DNA of 64,000 nt from Prunus persica (lineage: Eukaryota > Streptophyta > Magnoliopsida > Rosales > Rosaceae), in assembly GCF_000346465.2 (NCBI RefSeq), contig NC_034009.1, positions 42,479,897-42,543,896 of the forward strand. Direction: 5' to 3'. A program made the translations under genes and the position numbers. Below, piece by piece: positions 47,321-59,112 of this stretch (positions within the stretch are counted from its first letter, which is position 1; each line of letters opens with the position of its first letter). Below the pieces are notes generated by a model. It was not told where the DNA came from, made no database searches, and was given only the letters and a program-made list of their open reading frames with translations.

Positions 47321-47815
47321 TTCGTTTTATTAGTTTCTGAACTTTGACTTGATTTGTATTTGAGTCCCTCAATTTCTAAAATCGTTCCCGTGGTCCTTCA
47401 ACTTTAGTTTCATTATGACAAATGGTCCTATCGTCAGTTTTGTTAACTTTTTCTGTTAAATACAAAGGTAAAATAGAATTTTTGTATTATTTTTAATTTC
47501 CAATTTCTGAATATTCCTTTTACTCAAAAAATAAATTAAAAAAATAAAAAATCTTATTCCTATCCTCAGTCAAAGTAAAAAAATTAAAAACTAGTTCTTA
47601 TTCCTAAAAACTTGAATTTTTTTCTTTTTAATATTTTATTCATATTTTAATCAATTTATACCATTTTGTTCCTGTATTTAACAGAAAAGTTAACAAAATT
47701 GACGGCAAGACCATTTGTCCTAACGAAACTGAAGTTGAAGAACTACGGGAATGATTTTGGAAATTTATGAACTCAAATACAAATCAGGTCTAAGTTCAAT
47801 GGCTAATAAAACGAA
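47321..47815. mobile_element. foldback element with ~130-bp inverted arms
   Basis: Arms 47321-47462 and ~47676-47815 pair along their length (for example GATTTGTATTTGAGT, GACAAATGGTC and TTTTGTTAACTTTT in the left arm, each found inverted in the right). The loop is ~215 bp, AT-rich, non-coding. Similar to Mutator-like MITEs with long arms. Confidence 0.8.
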
Positions 47816-48448
47816 TAACCTTTATTTTTTTACACTTAAAAATTGAGTCTTGTTGAAACTCTACAGAAGCTTGATGGGCTTGAGAGAGGTTTCTATTCAA
47901 GCCCATGCATGCCATACATATCTTCAACTTGAAGGGTTAAGTCCATTTGGTTGGCTCGAAAGGATTTCGATTCTGAAGTAAAAGAATGAGATTGAAACCC
48001 TTTGAGAGCCAACCGCATCGACTTTGATTTCACAACCGAAATTCTCGCAATTAATCAATGAAAACTTTGGTTTGGTATGTAAAAGATGATTCGGTTTCAT
48101 CGCAATGTAGTACGTAGCATAAAAATGAAGTGAACTATTTCGATTTCATTGAAGGTAAAAACATAAACAAAAAACTTATCCAACATTTACAATAATTTGA
48201 GAAGTTTTGATTGGAATAGGAAAACCTAATGGTGCCCTGATCAGAAGAGGAGATTATTGAGTCTGAATTCAACAGGTGTCCATTGATTTGTCTAGGCTGG
48301 ATGGAGAGCTTTTGTGTGAGTCTGGTTGGAGTTAAAGGGAGATGTACATGATTGGCGATTGGGCCCAATAATTATTTGTTGTTTGCAAACTCATTTCAGA
48401 AAACAAATCAGTTGGTTAATTTGACAAGGAAAGCAGAGATAATTTATG
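47816..48448. other. intergenic, no gene seen
   Basis: Mixed composition. GGTTGGCTCGAAAGG (47951) and, inverted, GGTTGGCTCTCAAAGGG (48004-48020) are weakly paired, perhaps a small old MITE. Nothing else. Confidence 0.35.
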
Positions 48449-48456
48449 ATAATAAG

Positions 48457-49046
48457 TAGGGGTGGGCACGGTTCGGTTTGGACCGGTTTTTGCCTCAAAT
48501 TAGAACCGATCCAATACTATTCATCCGGTTTGGTTCGGTTCGGTTTTAATAAAAAAAATTTCAAAAACTGTCCGGTTCGGTTTGAACCGGTTTCGGTCCG
48601 GTTCCGGTTCGGTTCGGTTTTGAACCGGATTATAAAAATTATTTTTTTAAATTACTTTTTAATACAATTCTCAACTGAAATATTATTTTTTTACTTGAAA
48701 ATTAACAAATTATTCAATTTCATATAAAAAATAAATATTAAAGTGAGAAAATAGAGATATTTTGACATTGAACTTGGATAAATATTATGTTTTTTTTAGT
48801 GAAATTAAAAATATAGCATTAAATATAAATATATATATTGAAATTATATATTTTTTTAGTTTCACCGGTTCGGTTCGGCCCGGTTCGGTTTTTGAAGACA
48901 TGGAACCGGATCCGGAACCGGTCCAAACCGGTCCGGTTCGGTTTTTGACCGGTTTTTGACTTTTTGGTCAACTCGGTTTTTTTCCGGTTTGGTTCGGTGC
49001 GGTTTGGTTTGGATTTCCGGTTCGCCGGTTTGAGTGCCCACCCCTA
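48457..49046. mobile_element. hAT MITE, copy 2
   Basis: 590 bp with TAGGGGTGGGCAC / GTGCCCACCCCTA ends and a perfect 8-bp duplication ATAATAAG (48449-48456 and 49047-49054). Same family and orientation as 11427-12015, mostly single-base differences. No transposase, so both must have been moved by a protein encoded elsewhere. Confidence 0.95.
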
Positions 49047-49054
49047 ATAATAAG

Positions 49055-51149
49055 TCAAGCTTAGCTTTCATCGCAGGCCTTTCCTTATTTATAAATAATT
49101 GGTCACCCGACGAGGAGCATAGGCTGGAGGATCAAAATTTGTGTTTGTAGGAATCTTTTTTTTATATAAATAAGGCAATAATTTTGACATTTTTCTTGGT
49201 TTAGCTTTATGATGCTTCAAATTGTATATTTTATAAACTTTTACGCACTTATAAATAAGAGGCTAAACAAAGCCAAATTAGGAGTGTTAAAATCGTTACC
49301 CTTAAATAATGCGTGCTAGCGTAGCTAACTAGAAGGTTCAAAAATAGGGTTGCAAGTTCATTTATTAAAGAGGGGGAAATTGCATCTTAGGCATCAAATA
49401 AAGCATATTCTTAGACAAGTAGAAGCTACACTTTATGCCATGCCAATGGCAGTCGTTAGTTTCTTAACTTTTACTCAGTTTTGGTGCTCATATATGAAAT
49501 AAGCACTTATAATGTAGGTTGATTAATAGAGATACAAGGATTTTATTATTATTATTATTATTTATTTTATACAAGTGATATTCTACTTTAAACTAATCTA
49601 AACTACGAGGAGGGGAAATTCAAATTCAGATGCAATGCAGAGTGGAGAGCACATTCGCTCTAGCCAACATAGCTAAACTCCATGTCTACTAGATATAAGG
49701 ATTAAGATTAAAGAAATTGGTTAGTTTATTAAGAAGCTGGACTTGTTGGGTACCCTAAATGAATATACCTTCAAAAGACGATGGCTTGTACTAGAAGATA
49801 ACCTTTTACTTTAGTGGTTGATTTACAGAAGAGAAGTTTACCAATAGCAAGGGAAAATGTGCATAAGAAACCAGATGAATGACGACAAGCCACCAACAAA
49901 TCCCATGGAAATGGAAGAGTTTCTCTCAAGCGTGTAAAGAATGTCTTGTGTGTCGCACACAAAAAAGAAAAAGAAGAGAAAAAATTGGTTCAAATTTGAG
50001 GCATTTGCTGCACCAACTTCCCCTCTAACTGCCCCACCCTCCAAGTCAAATGGGCCATATTTGCACATTTTCTACTGTCCCTCTCTACCAATTATGTATA
50101 CCCATGCCTACTGACACCAATAAATTTTTAGTCTTTTCTTTTGAAATAAATAATTTTAATTATATTTTATATGTTTGTTTCTGGGGTTGAATGGGGATTG
50201 GTACACATTGTTTTCAAGGATTTTTCTAGTTTCTGATTACCTGATTGATTTTAACGAAAGCATTGAGAAACAATTGACAAGTGCCATATTATAATTGTCT
50301 GTATAGGCACCATCAATGAGGCCAACTTTGTATGCATTTTTTCTTCTTCTTTTTTCTCCAGAGAAATGATTATCATGTAGGATGGTGCGGCACAACTCAA
50401 TTCTTGCTTCCAAAGAACCAGCTAGGTTCAACATCATTCGTACTTAGTGGTTGTATCTTTATGACTAATTTATATGAATTTTTCAGATATTGTGATAGTT
50501 TATTTCAAGATTAATATATAAATACACTATTTTTATCTTTTTCGTAAATCACAACAATTCATTAATATTTGAATTTATACCTAGAGAAATACCTTAGATA
50601 TATACATACATGATAATAGAACTTGATTTATGGTTTGAGGCTATTAAGAGAAATACATGATTATTTAATTAGTCAAGCTAATGATCATGAAATCTAACTA
50701 ACATAATGTTGTAATATATGGGTAACAAGACACAAGAGCGTGAATCTATTTGTCATAAATTCGAACAAAAATTAACTTTTGATCAGTTATTTAGATTTAC
50801 AGTATATCAACATAAACGTCATATATAGTCGGAGAGTATAGCGACGCAACATTTTCCTATATATCATATGTAGTTTAAATTTATACATAAATAATCACTT
50901 ATTGTTGTAGATACCCTAAGCCTAAGGGCTGAAGGTCTCATAGAGTTGAAGACGTAACAAGCTATAACCTTTCGTGAAGCCATGCAAACGATGACGACAG
51001 TGCCTCTTCTTGCGTGCATGGATCGAGTTTGACAAAGAAGCGACCTGCAACGTTGACATTATGATTTGAAAGTTTCACTCATTTTCAGCATTGGCATTAA
51101 AAATTAATTCGTATGGAAACATAGAAGCCCTTGTGCTAATTATTTTGTG
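49055..51149. other. intergenic, MYB upstream region
   Basis: About 2 kb of AT-rich DNA without a recognisable gene or repeat. The last few hundred bases are presumably the MYB promoter. Confidence 0.4.
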
Positions 51150-51157
51150 TATAAATA
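51150..51157 (+). promoter_or_regulatory. TATA box of the MYB gene
   Basis: TATAAATA, 75 bases before the ATG. Confidence 0.6.
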
Positions 51158-51224
51158 GGCAGCCACAGTTTTTTTCTGGAAACAGATCAACTCAAGAAGC
51201 AATACATTTACAAATTGAAACATA

Positions 51225-52648
51225 ATGGGGAGATCTCCTTGTTGTGATGAAAGTGGCCTCAAGAAAGGACCCTGGACCCCAGAAGAGGATCAAAAGCTTG
51301 TGCAGTACATTGAAGAACATGGCCATGGAAGTTGGAGAGCTCTTCCAAAGCTTGCAGGTTTGCTTAATCAAAGCCTCTCTTTGTTGATAAATTTGGTTGG
51401 TTTACTAGCTTAATCTCACATTAAGACTACCCCTCACATGTCATTAAGATTTGTTGGTTTAACACTATCTCTGAAAGCTTGATTTAAAGGCCGGTGTCGG
51501 TCCAAAGTGTTCTTTGTTAGTTTCTGTTTTAGTTTTCGGGTTCGGGTTCGCCCCGCCTTGTAACCAAACAAAAACACAAATGCTTGATTTAAATTGCTAT
51601 GGTTTTCTCTTTTGTAGGTCTCAATAGATGTGGCAAGAGTTGTAGGTTAAGATGGACAAATTACTTGAGACCTGATATCAAAAGAGGCAAATTTACTGAA
51701 GAAGAGGAGCAAACAATTCTACATCTCCATTCTATCCTTGGAAACAAGTAATTCTTTAATCTATTCTCTTTTTTTCAACGACTAAACCCATCAAATTTTC
51801 AATATGTTTGAATATTTGAACTTACTCTTTATATATCTATGCTTTTGTTTACAAGATGGTCAGCAATTGCAACACACCTAGATGGCCGAACTGACAATGA
51901 AATCAAGAATTTCTGGAACACCCATTTGAAGAAAAAGCTGATCCAAATGGGTTTTGATCCAATGACCCATCAACCAAGAACCGATCTCTTTTCCGGTTTG
52001 TCTCAGCTTCTGGCCCTGGCAAACCTGCAGGACCTCATGCAGCAATATCAGCCGTTAGATATTGATCAACATGCTGCAACATTACAAGCAGATCAAGCTG
52101 CTCAGTTGGCCAAGCTTCAATACATGCAGCATTTGCTCCAATCTGTAGCCTATATAAGCAGTGGTGAGAATTGTAGCCAGAACAGAAACACAGCTGATAC
52201 AGACATAGAGGCTTTCAATTTGTTGAACTCACTTGTTCCTTCTATCAAAGAAAACCCAATTTTAAATTCATCTCAGCTTGAAAATCCAAGCTCATTTTCT
52301 CTTGGATATGGTGGAACTTCTCAACCACCCCACCATCAAAGCCTACTGCCTCATGACCCACAAGTCCCTTTCAGTTCTCTACCATCTTTGAATAGTAATC
52401 ATGAAATGGGCTCCAACTATACAATGGTCAGCCAAGAAGATAACCCACCTCATGATCATGATGACTCTCCATGGTTTGATAATCTTATGTCTCCTGCTCC
52501 TAATTCTATTCCTCCAACTATGACCGGGATGTCGATTAGCAACCCGGGAGGAGATGTCTGCTGCAGCACTTCAAGCTATGGAGGTAGAAGTAGTGGTTCT
52601 TCTTCCTACTGGCCTGAGCTCTTTCTTGAGGACGCCAATTATGCTTGA
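51225..52648 (+). CDS. MYB93: R2R3-MYB transcription factor, MYB53/92/93 clade
   Basis: Exons 51225-51357, 51618-51747 and 51856-52648 (133, 130 and 793 bases) encode 351 residues; the first two sizes are the standard R2R3-MYB pattern. R2 (~14-61) and R3 (~67-112) carry the regular Trp residues, with the DNA-recognition helix [16 protein letters not shown] in R2 and [18 protein letters not shown] in R3. The downstream words [33 protein letters not shown] and AFNLLNSL match the MYB93/MYB92 group rather than MYB41 or MYB102. Members of that group are nuclear activators of suberin synthesis in root endodermis and fruit skin, and MYB93 also affects lateral roots. The C-terminus is acidic, with a Trp/Pro/Glu end (YWPELFLED) that could be an activation region. 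Symbol is by closest recollection, not a tree. Confidence 0.9.
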
Positions 52649-53027
52649 GGGATTCTTAGTTAATTATTATCACAGATTGAGAAAGATTTGGTGGTTGCCA
52701 TGCCTTTGCATGTGTATATACCGACATACAGATATGTGTGATGTAATGCATATCTACGTACATTTATTTGTACACGTACACATCTTATATATGTTTATGT
52801 GCATTGTATTATATGTACATTATTTGGGACTAAAGTATCATGGAATATACTTTTTTTCACATTATAATGTGATTATCATATTGGTATTACTCAAAGCAAA
52901 TATGGGAAACTTATGATCCTGGCAAGGCACGACTTTATTAATAAGGTCTACTTTGATCGCAGGTAAACAAGCGTGGCTGGGGGATCTGGTAATTAGTAGA
53001 TTGTGGCTATGCAAATTAGTCTTCTTT

Positions 53028-53062
<35 letters not shown>

Positions 53063-54285
53063 TACAGTGAGAGATAAACAAAATAATATAATTTTGCTAA
53101 AATCAATTGTATGTGGACAATTTCTGACCGTTAATTTAAGCGGCACACATAAAAACATAATTCAAACATGCATCCTGCATTGATAAGCTGTTCAGAAGAC
53201 ATTGGGGGTAGGACCCGAGTTATGTTGTATTTGTATCATGTCATTTACTTGCATCGAATTTGACAGCGACACTAACTCAACCTGATTCTTGTAGTTAAAT
53301 AGTTGGTCATGGTTGTCAAAGCAACATAGAAAATCAAGGTTGATTAGGTTTCTTCCTCCCTTTTTCCCAATTCAAAGAAATAAATTTCACCACCTAATCC
53401 CATCCCACGGTTGTACACCATTCGACGTTTCTTATGTCATGGCAATCATGTTAAAGACGTTTCTTATGTCATGACAATTAATCATGTTCAACAAGACTTC
53501 TTTAATGTCCAAACAATGCAAGGAAATGGTGGCTACAAGTGGCAACTAACAAAGGCAGGGATCTTTCTTTCAAGCAGAATAAATCAAACATATTGAAACA
53601 AGTTTAAGACTACACTTATTCGTTGTTCTGATAATCAGTGTGTATGATCTGTGTAAATATGTTTACCTCCTTTATTCTAGGCTTTATTGGAACTCTGGGA
53701 TGCTACTCTAGGAACTCAACTCTTCACCTAGAAAAAACAAAAAAGACGAATAAAAAGCAGTGCAATAATGCAATGCAATGGGATCTTGATGAAGTGGTTT
53801 GGAGTGGAAATGTAGAAAGTGCTAATAAGTCAGTGGCAACAAAGTGGAGGCCTGCATATACAATATCATTAACTGGGTTTCATTTATGAAACATAATTAG
53901 TTTTTTAGCATCATCACAAGACGGGTTTAGTCGACCGTTCCAGCAGCGCCTACTCAATGCCAACACTCCTAATGATCTAGGGCTAACTTAGCCATTTTTT
54001 ACAGGCTAGTTTAGCCTTTGATCCTTTGACTAGCAAATGTTAAATGTTTCATTCAGTATTGAACAGATTGCCTAGGGAAAAGAGAGAGCTGTGATTGTCA
54101 TTGACGATCACGACTACATGTGAGGAACTGTCACTAACACAACTATCTAAAGTTCAAGTTATGGAAAAACTACTTTGGGGAATTAACATGAAGTTTGACA
54201 AGCAGTTCTGATTGCTATAGATGATACATATATATCATTCAACATTGACATGAGATACTTAAATCAAAGCAATTTACAACTTCTG
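52649..54285. other. intergenic, MYB and MED18 3' regions
   Basis: 3' UTR of the MYB gene at first. A (GA)n run lies at ~53031-53060. The rest is unremarkable; open frames are short and unlike any protein I know. Confidence 0.4.
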
Positions 54286-56251
54286 CTATAAGGTCGTACC
54301 CCCACCATCTGACATAAGAGATGCAGCAGCCGCAGCAGCAGTAGGAACAACCCCAGTTGAAATGCCCGGTTTTGACAAATGCAGGAGCCTGAGAAATCAA
54401 TTCCAGGTGAATGAATATGTTGTCAAGTAAACAAATTTTCAATATATAGTCATCATAAACCTTAAAATCAGTTTTCCTATATGCAATCTATATGCACTAT
54501 TGAATGCCTCGTCATTTATAATATGATCAACAACGGTGCAAGAAATATTCAATTAGGACCCTTTGGACTGTCGCGGATCACCCAATGAAGACTTATTTAT
54601 GAAAAAGATGACAGAGGATATCCAGCCAGTAGATATGCAAGACAAAAATGGACTAGTCTGTTCGGTTTTCAAGCGTGGACCACAGGGACCCCTAGCCATG
54701 AGGCATAGATCAACAAGCTTATGTGTAGGTAGGTGGGCTTTAATGCTTTTTTATAAATAAATAAAAAGTAAGGGGAAAAAAAAACTTACGGTGCAAGATA
54801 TTCACAAAAAGATGATATTGCAGCTACAACTTCAGTGTAGTTTTCAGATGTAGCAGGGGCTGTCACTTCTACCAACTGTATCCCGGGAGTTACAGGGACA
54901 GCCTCATCTGTGGCATGCAGTTGTAGCATCTTATTAACTGATGACACAGTCACAGTGATCTGTGTCCCCCTCTGGAAATGGAAGGCAAATCCCACCCTCA
55001 GAAGCTCATGGTCCAACTTGTAGCCAAGTGCATAAAATAAGCGAAGCACATTCTTGCTTGCTTTGCTTTCGACCATGGTTCTTACTAGAACTGAAATTTG
55101 CTCGGCACCTGCACCTCTCATTGCACCTCCTATATGCCTTACGGTCCTACAGAATTCAGAATTTGGCATAGATACAATCATATGTATGTGTGAAACACAA
55201 ATTTCCACATGTTAACAAATATGACAAGGCAGGTTTTTAAGTTTTACCATGTTGGTTCAGTTTGCTCAAGATTGCATATAAGTCGAACCTCTGAAGCTAC
55301 AGCCCCTATAGAAAGGAAGATCATTACTAGAACGGCTTACAAAATAATTTCTTTCTGTGCTATTCAGCTGATATATACTGAACCAGACCACAAGTTGTTG
55401 TAGCAATCTATACAAAATAACACTGTTGCTAATAATAAAAAATCTTCAAAAAAATCCATCTAACCATCGCATCAATTCAAAGGTTATTAATGAAAAAAAT
55501 GTGAACTTAAGAGTCACACAGGAAAAGTACCAAACGGATTAAAAAACAACGGGCTGCTATGAAAATTTATTTAAGCACACCAGGGAAGGCTTTCAACATC
55601 TCTTTAAATGAGTCCATAAAAGAAGGAAATTGACTATTCTGACTTTGGCTCAATTGTACAGAAAATGTGCATATTATTCTAGCTTCACAGCTCAATATGA
55701 AAAGAGGAAAAGAAATGAATTACCAAGGTTCGGGCCACTTTTAAGACATATCTCATGGACCCTCAAACGTTCTCTGCGAACACCACAAAGACCCTGAAGA
55801 AGAATCTCAAGGGCCTCAACATGCTGCAAAATGAAAACCATATTTTAGATGCAGCTACAGAAACTACCCACAGATGGGGGAAAAGGGGTTCTTTTAGGGA
55901 TCTATTTCCAATTGTGAACAAAATAGAGTCCATAATCATGAATAACTTGTACATGCCAGAAAACAAAAACTACTCAATAAAAAACCAAATATAGATTTTT
56001 CTTCCTTTCTCACATATTAACCTCAAATGAACAATTTGGTAAACATGGTTAGAAGACATGTGTCAAAAAGTGAGCTCTAAGCAGAAGATTCAATCTTTCT
56101 CCCCTAGCAGCAATACACAGATGTGCTATCAAGTGATCAGAATTTAGAGGCATTTCCAGAAATTGTATAACAAAATGTAAGCCTAACCCAACCCCCACAT
56201 TATCAAAGTACTTACCTGTGTTTCTATAATTCCCTGAACCACGCACTCCAT
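54286..56251 (-). CDS. MED18: Mediator complex subunit 18
   Basis: Head-module subunit of Mediator, linking transcription factors to RNA polymerase II; in Arabidopsis it affects flowering time, defence and ABA response. Five exons, 56251-56216, 55823-55724, 55305-55248, 55146-54790 and 54388-54286, encode 217 residues, close to the 219 of Arabidopsis. MECVVQGIIETQ is the conserved start. It continues HVEALEILLQGLCGV, then GAVASEVRLIC, TVRHIGGAMRGAGAEQISVLV, LRLFYALGYKLDHELLRVGF and PGIQLVEVTAPATSENY. The last exon encodes an Ala-rich tail ending SLMSDGGGTTL. All splice phases agree. The two small middle exons (100 and 58 bases) were found by homology. Confidence 0.95.
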
Positions 56252-58173
56252 CAAGTTGGTACAGTTGATCTAAGAAGACCCAGTTAACTTTTTATAGAAA
56301 ATACGTAGAAATGAAGGGAAAAACATCAAGAAATCAAGCATAAACTTCTGAGGGAGTGATTACGAATCAAAAATACTAACCGGGTAGTTGCAGCTCCGGC
56401 GCGACAGCAGCAAGCTAAAAGAATGGAGAAAAAAGAGGGGTTCCTATGGGACCTGGAAAAAGTTCAAAACGTGAGTGACCCAGAGAAAGAGAGACTGCAC
56501 AAGTATAAAATTGTTTGGGCCTTGAAAAGCCCATTTAAACGCTTTATATACTAGGAAATTTAACATCATTGATAGAATTTTAAATTCGAAATTAAATAAA
56601 AAAATTCGAAAGAAAAGTCCACCTCAGATTCTGGCTGCTACGCCTCTTCAAACTACGATTGAACAAAACCTCACAAAAATTCGAACCAGAAACAGAAATT
56701 GGTTAGATATGGAGGAAACTTGGGAGGTCATAGAGGGCAACCGACCCCTTAACAGTCATGGAAATAGGCTTGGAGGTGTGACCCTTGAACTGCCCACCAT
56801 CCGTTTGATGAAAAGCCTGAGGAGGACGAGGAGAGCTTGCTGGGGAAGAAGAGAAGCTGCGTGTGTTATTTTTTTAATCGTCTGACAAAACGGCGTTGTT
56901 TTTCTAAGGCGCTTCCAACTTTTTTAACAAAACACGTGGTTTTGTTGAGGCAAGTTGCACTTTTTTTATGGAGGAGTTGAATTTTCCTTTTTTATGAAGT
57001 AAAGAAACAGAAACAAGTTGCTCATTTTTCGCAAAAGAGCAGCAGCTTTTTACCCAACTCCTCCCAAACCCTCAATTCCCAAATTATTTACCATTCTAGT
57101 TGGCCAGATGCGCTGAACTTGGGCTTCCAGAAAAGATGGCAAATTGAAATCATTCAATTATATTTGTCTAATAAATAATAAAATTTAGGAGAGAAAAAAT
57201 AGATAGGAAAATTAAGCTCGACGATTTGGCACGAAGACGTAGACCTGGTGTTTTTGGGTCTTAATTTGGGCTGGACTTAATTAAGAGGACTACATGAAGC
57301 CCACCTAATGAGGTTCTAAGCCTACCCAATCCAGGTCTTAGTGCTAAATAGTCCAATCCATGTCCTAGTCCGGTCTACCAAACGTGTCCTAAAAACATAT
57401 ATATAATTAGATTGGTTCGGTTTAGTTGGATTTTTATCGGAACTCATAAGAAATAACATAATTGAAATTTGTCGAATTAAATTACTTGACTAGTTTAATC
57501 GGTCTCATTTAATTTTATTTATCTAAATATGGAGATTCAAACTTGAAATCTTTTTAGCAAAATAATGTAGCTAATAATTTGATTTCAATGTTAAGTACCT
57601 CTATTGGCAGCGCAAAAATGAGTGATAATAAATAGGTACAAGGATGGAATGAGACTTTGATTAGCCAAAAAAATGTAGTAGGAATGTAGACAGTTCTACA
57701 TTATGTTAGGTTAGCTTTTTTGGTAGAAGACGAAAAATAAAATAAACAAATTTGTAGGTTTTAAGAGGTGGTCCTGCCAGCTTGTAAACAAAATGCAAGG
57801 GGACAGAAGGGGTACAAAAATCAAAAGAATTTGGAGCATTTTAGACTTGGTACACAATTATTAGTAAGGTTGAGCTGACCTTTCAACAACAATTGTGATT
57901 TGATAGATGATTAATCAAAGTTCAACTATCCTGCTAGCAAGATTGGATCAATAATTGATTAATAATAAAAATAAAAATAAAGTATTGAGTCTAAGCTCAA
58001 ATTGTCAAAACCAAACCAAACTACGATTTCTCTTTTAGTTTTAGTTTAAATTGAACCAAATCGCACCTAACGATTTTTCGATGAAACCAATCGAAATGAG
58101 AATGTATCCACCCTACTACTTCCTAATAAGCCATTTATAATTTTATACAGCAATTAACAAAGGCTTATTTTTT
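56252..58173. other. MED18 upstream region and intergenic
   Basis: The first ~200 bases are MED18 leader, possibly with a leader intron. A GC-richer patch at 56640-56860 has an ATG at 56709 and ~57 open codons, but no family resemblance and no splice continuation. 57290-57400 ends CCAAACGTGTCCTAAAA, like one end of a MITE; the other end was not found. Confidence 0.4.
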
Positions 58174-59112
58174 GATTTACCCCCTGAGCTTTATCGAAAA
58201 TCTCAATTTACCTATGACCTTGTAACTGGGTTAATATGCCCATGTACTTTTATTTCGTATCTCAAGTTGTCCCATTCCATCAATTTGATCACTAATATTG
58301 TTAACTTGTTGATGTGGCGTAGACATTTTATTAATTTTGTAAGTTAAAATCCAAAAAAGATTACAAACATTTTTAAAAAGCTACAATTGTTTAATAATAA
58401 TAAAATAAAAAGTTACCAAAAAAAGGGGCTTTCCCATTTCAATATGACATTTCTTATACAAAAATTCTTATAAAACCTATTTGGACAGAGGAAAAAAAAA
58501 ATCAAAATTAGCCAATTGTCATTTTCTAATTGGTTCTTATAAAATTTTAACACAACCAATTAGAATATGACAAGTGACTAGTTTGGATTTTTCTTTCCAA
58601 ATAAGCTATATATGGATTTTTGTATAATATGTCATGCTAAAATGGGTTTTTGAATAAATATTTTTAAAAGAATCCAGCAGCCCCTCCTCCCTCATCTCCC
58701 CAACCATCCCATCGCAGCAACCTTCGACCCCTCCCGAGCCACCCCGCCGCAGCTCCACAACAACCCACCACAAGCCACACCCACCCTTGCGGTTGTCACC
58801 ATCATCATCATCATCCAGATCCCATCTCCAAATCTCATCCCCAACATCACTGATTAGAAGAAATCAATGCAGTAACTTTTTTTTGTTTTCAACACATGTG
58901 ATTAGAAGAAATAAATGCAAAATTAATGTGCCGGTGTTGAGATTTTGCCCATGCTAATAGTCATATTTTCAGATCAGCAAGTTAATGGTTTTATTGAGAA
59001 AATTTACGGAAGAGAGCACATAGGATACGAGATAAAAGCACATGAGGCATATTGTCCCAATTGCAAAGTCAAGGAGTAAACCGAGATTTTTGGTAAAGGC
59101 CATAGGCAAATC
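58174..59112. mobile_element. decayed long-arm inverted-repeat element
   Basis: The left arm (58174-~58320: ATCTCAATTTACC, GGGTTAATATGCCCATGT) and the right arm read inverted (ATCTCGGTTTACT, GGGACAATATGCCTCATGT) are ~75 percent alike over about 140 bases. The interior includes a C-rich stretch at 58680-58800 and an ATC repeat. No coding frame. Confidence 0.6.

Noticed and set aside
48446..48959. Frames rich in Gly, Phe, Arg and Val in the hAT MITE
   Set aside because: Produced by CCGGTTCGGTTT words; no transposase motifs, and the equivalent frames in copy 1 are broken.
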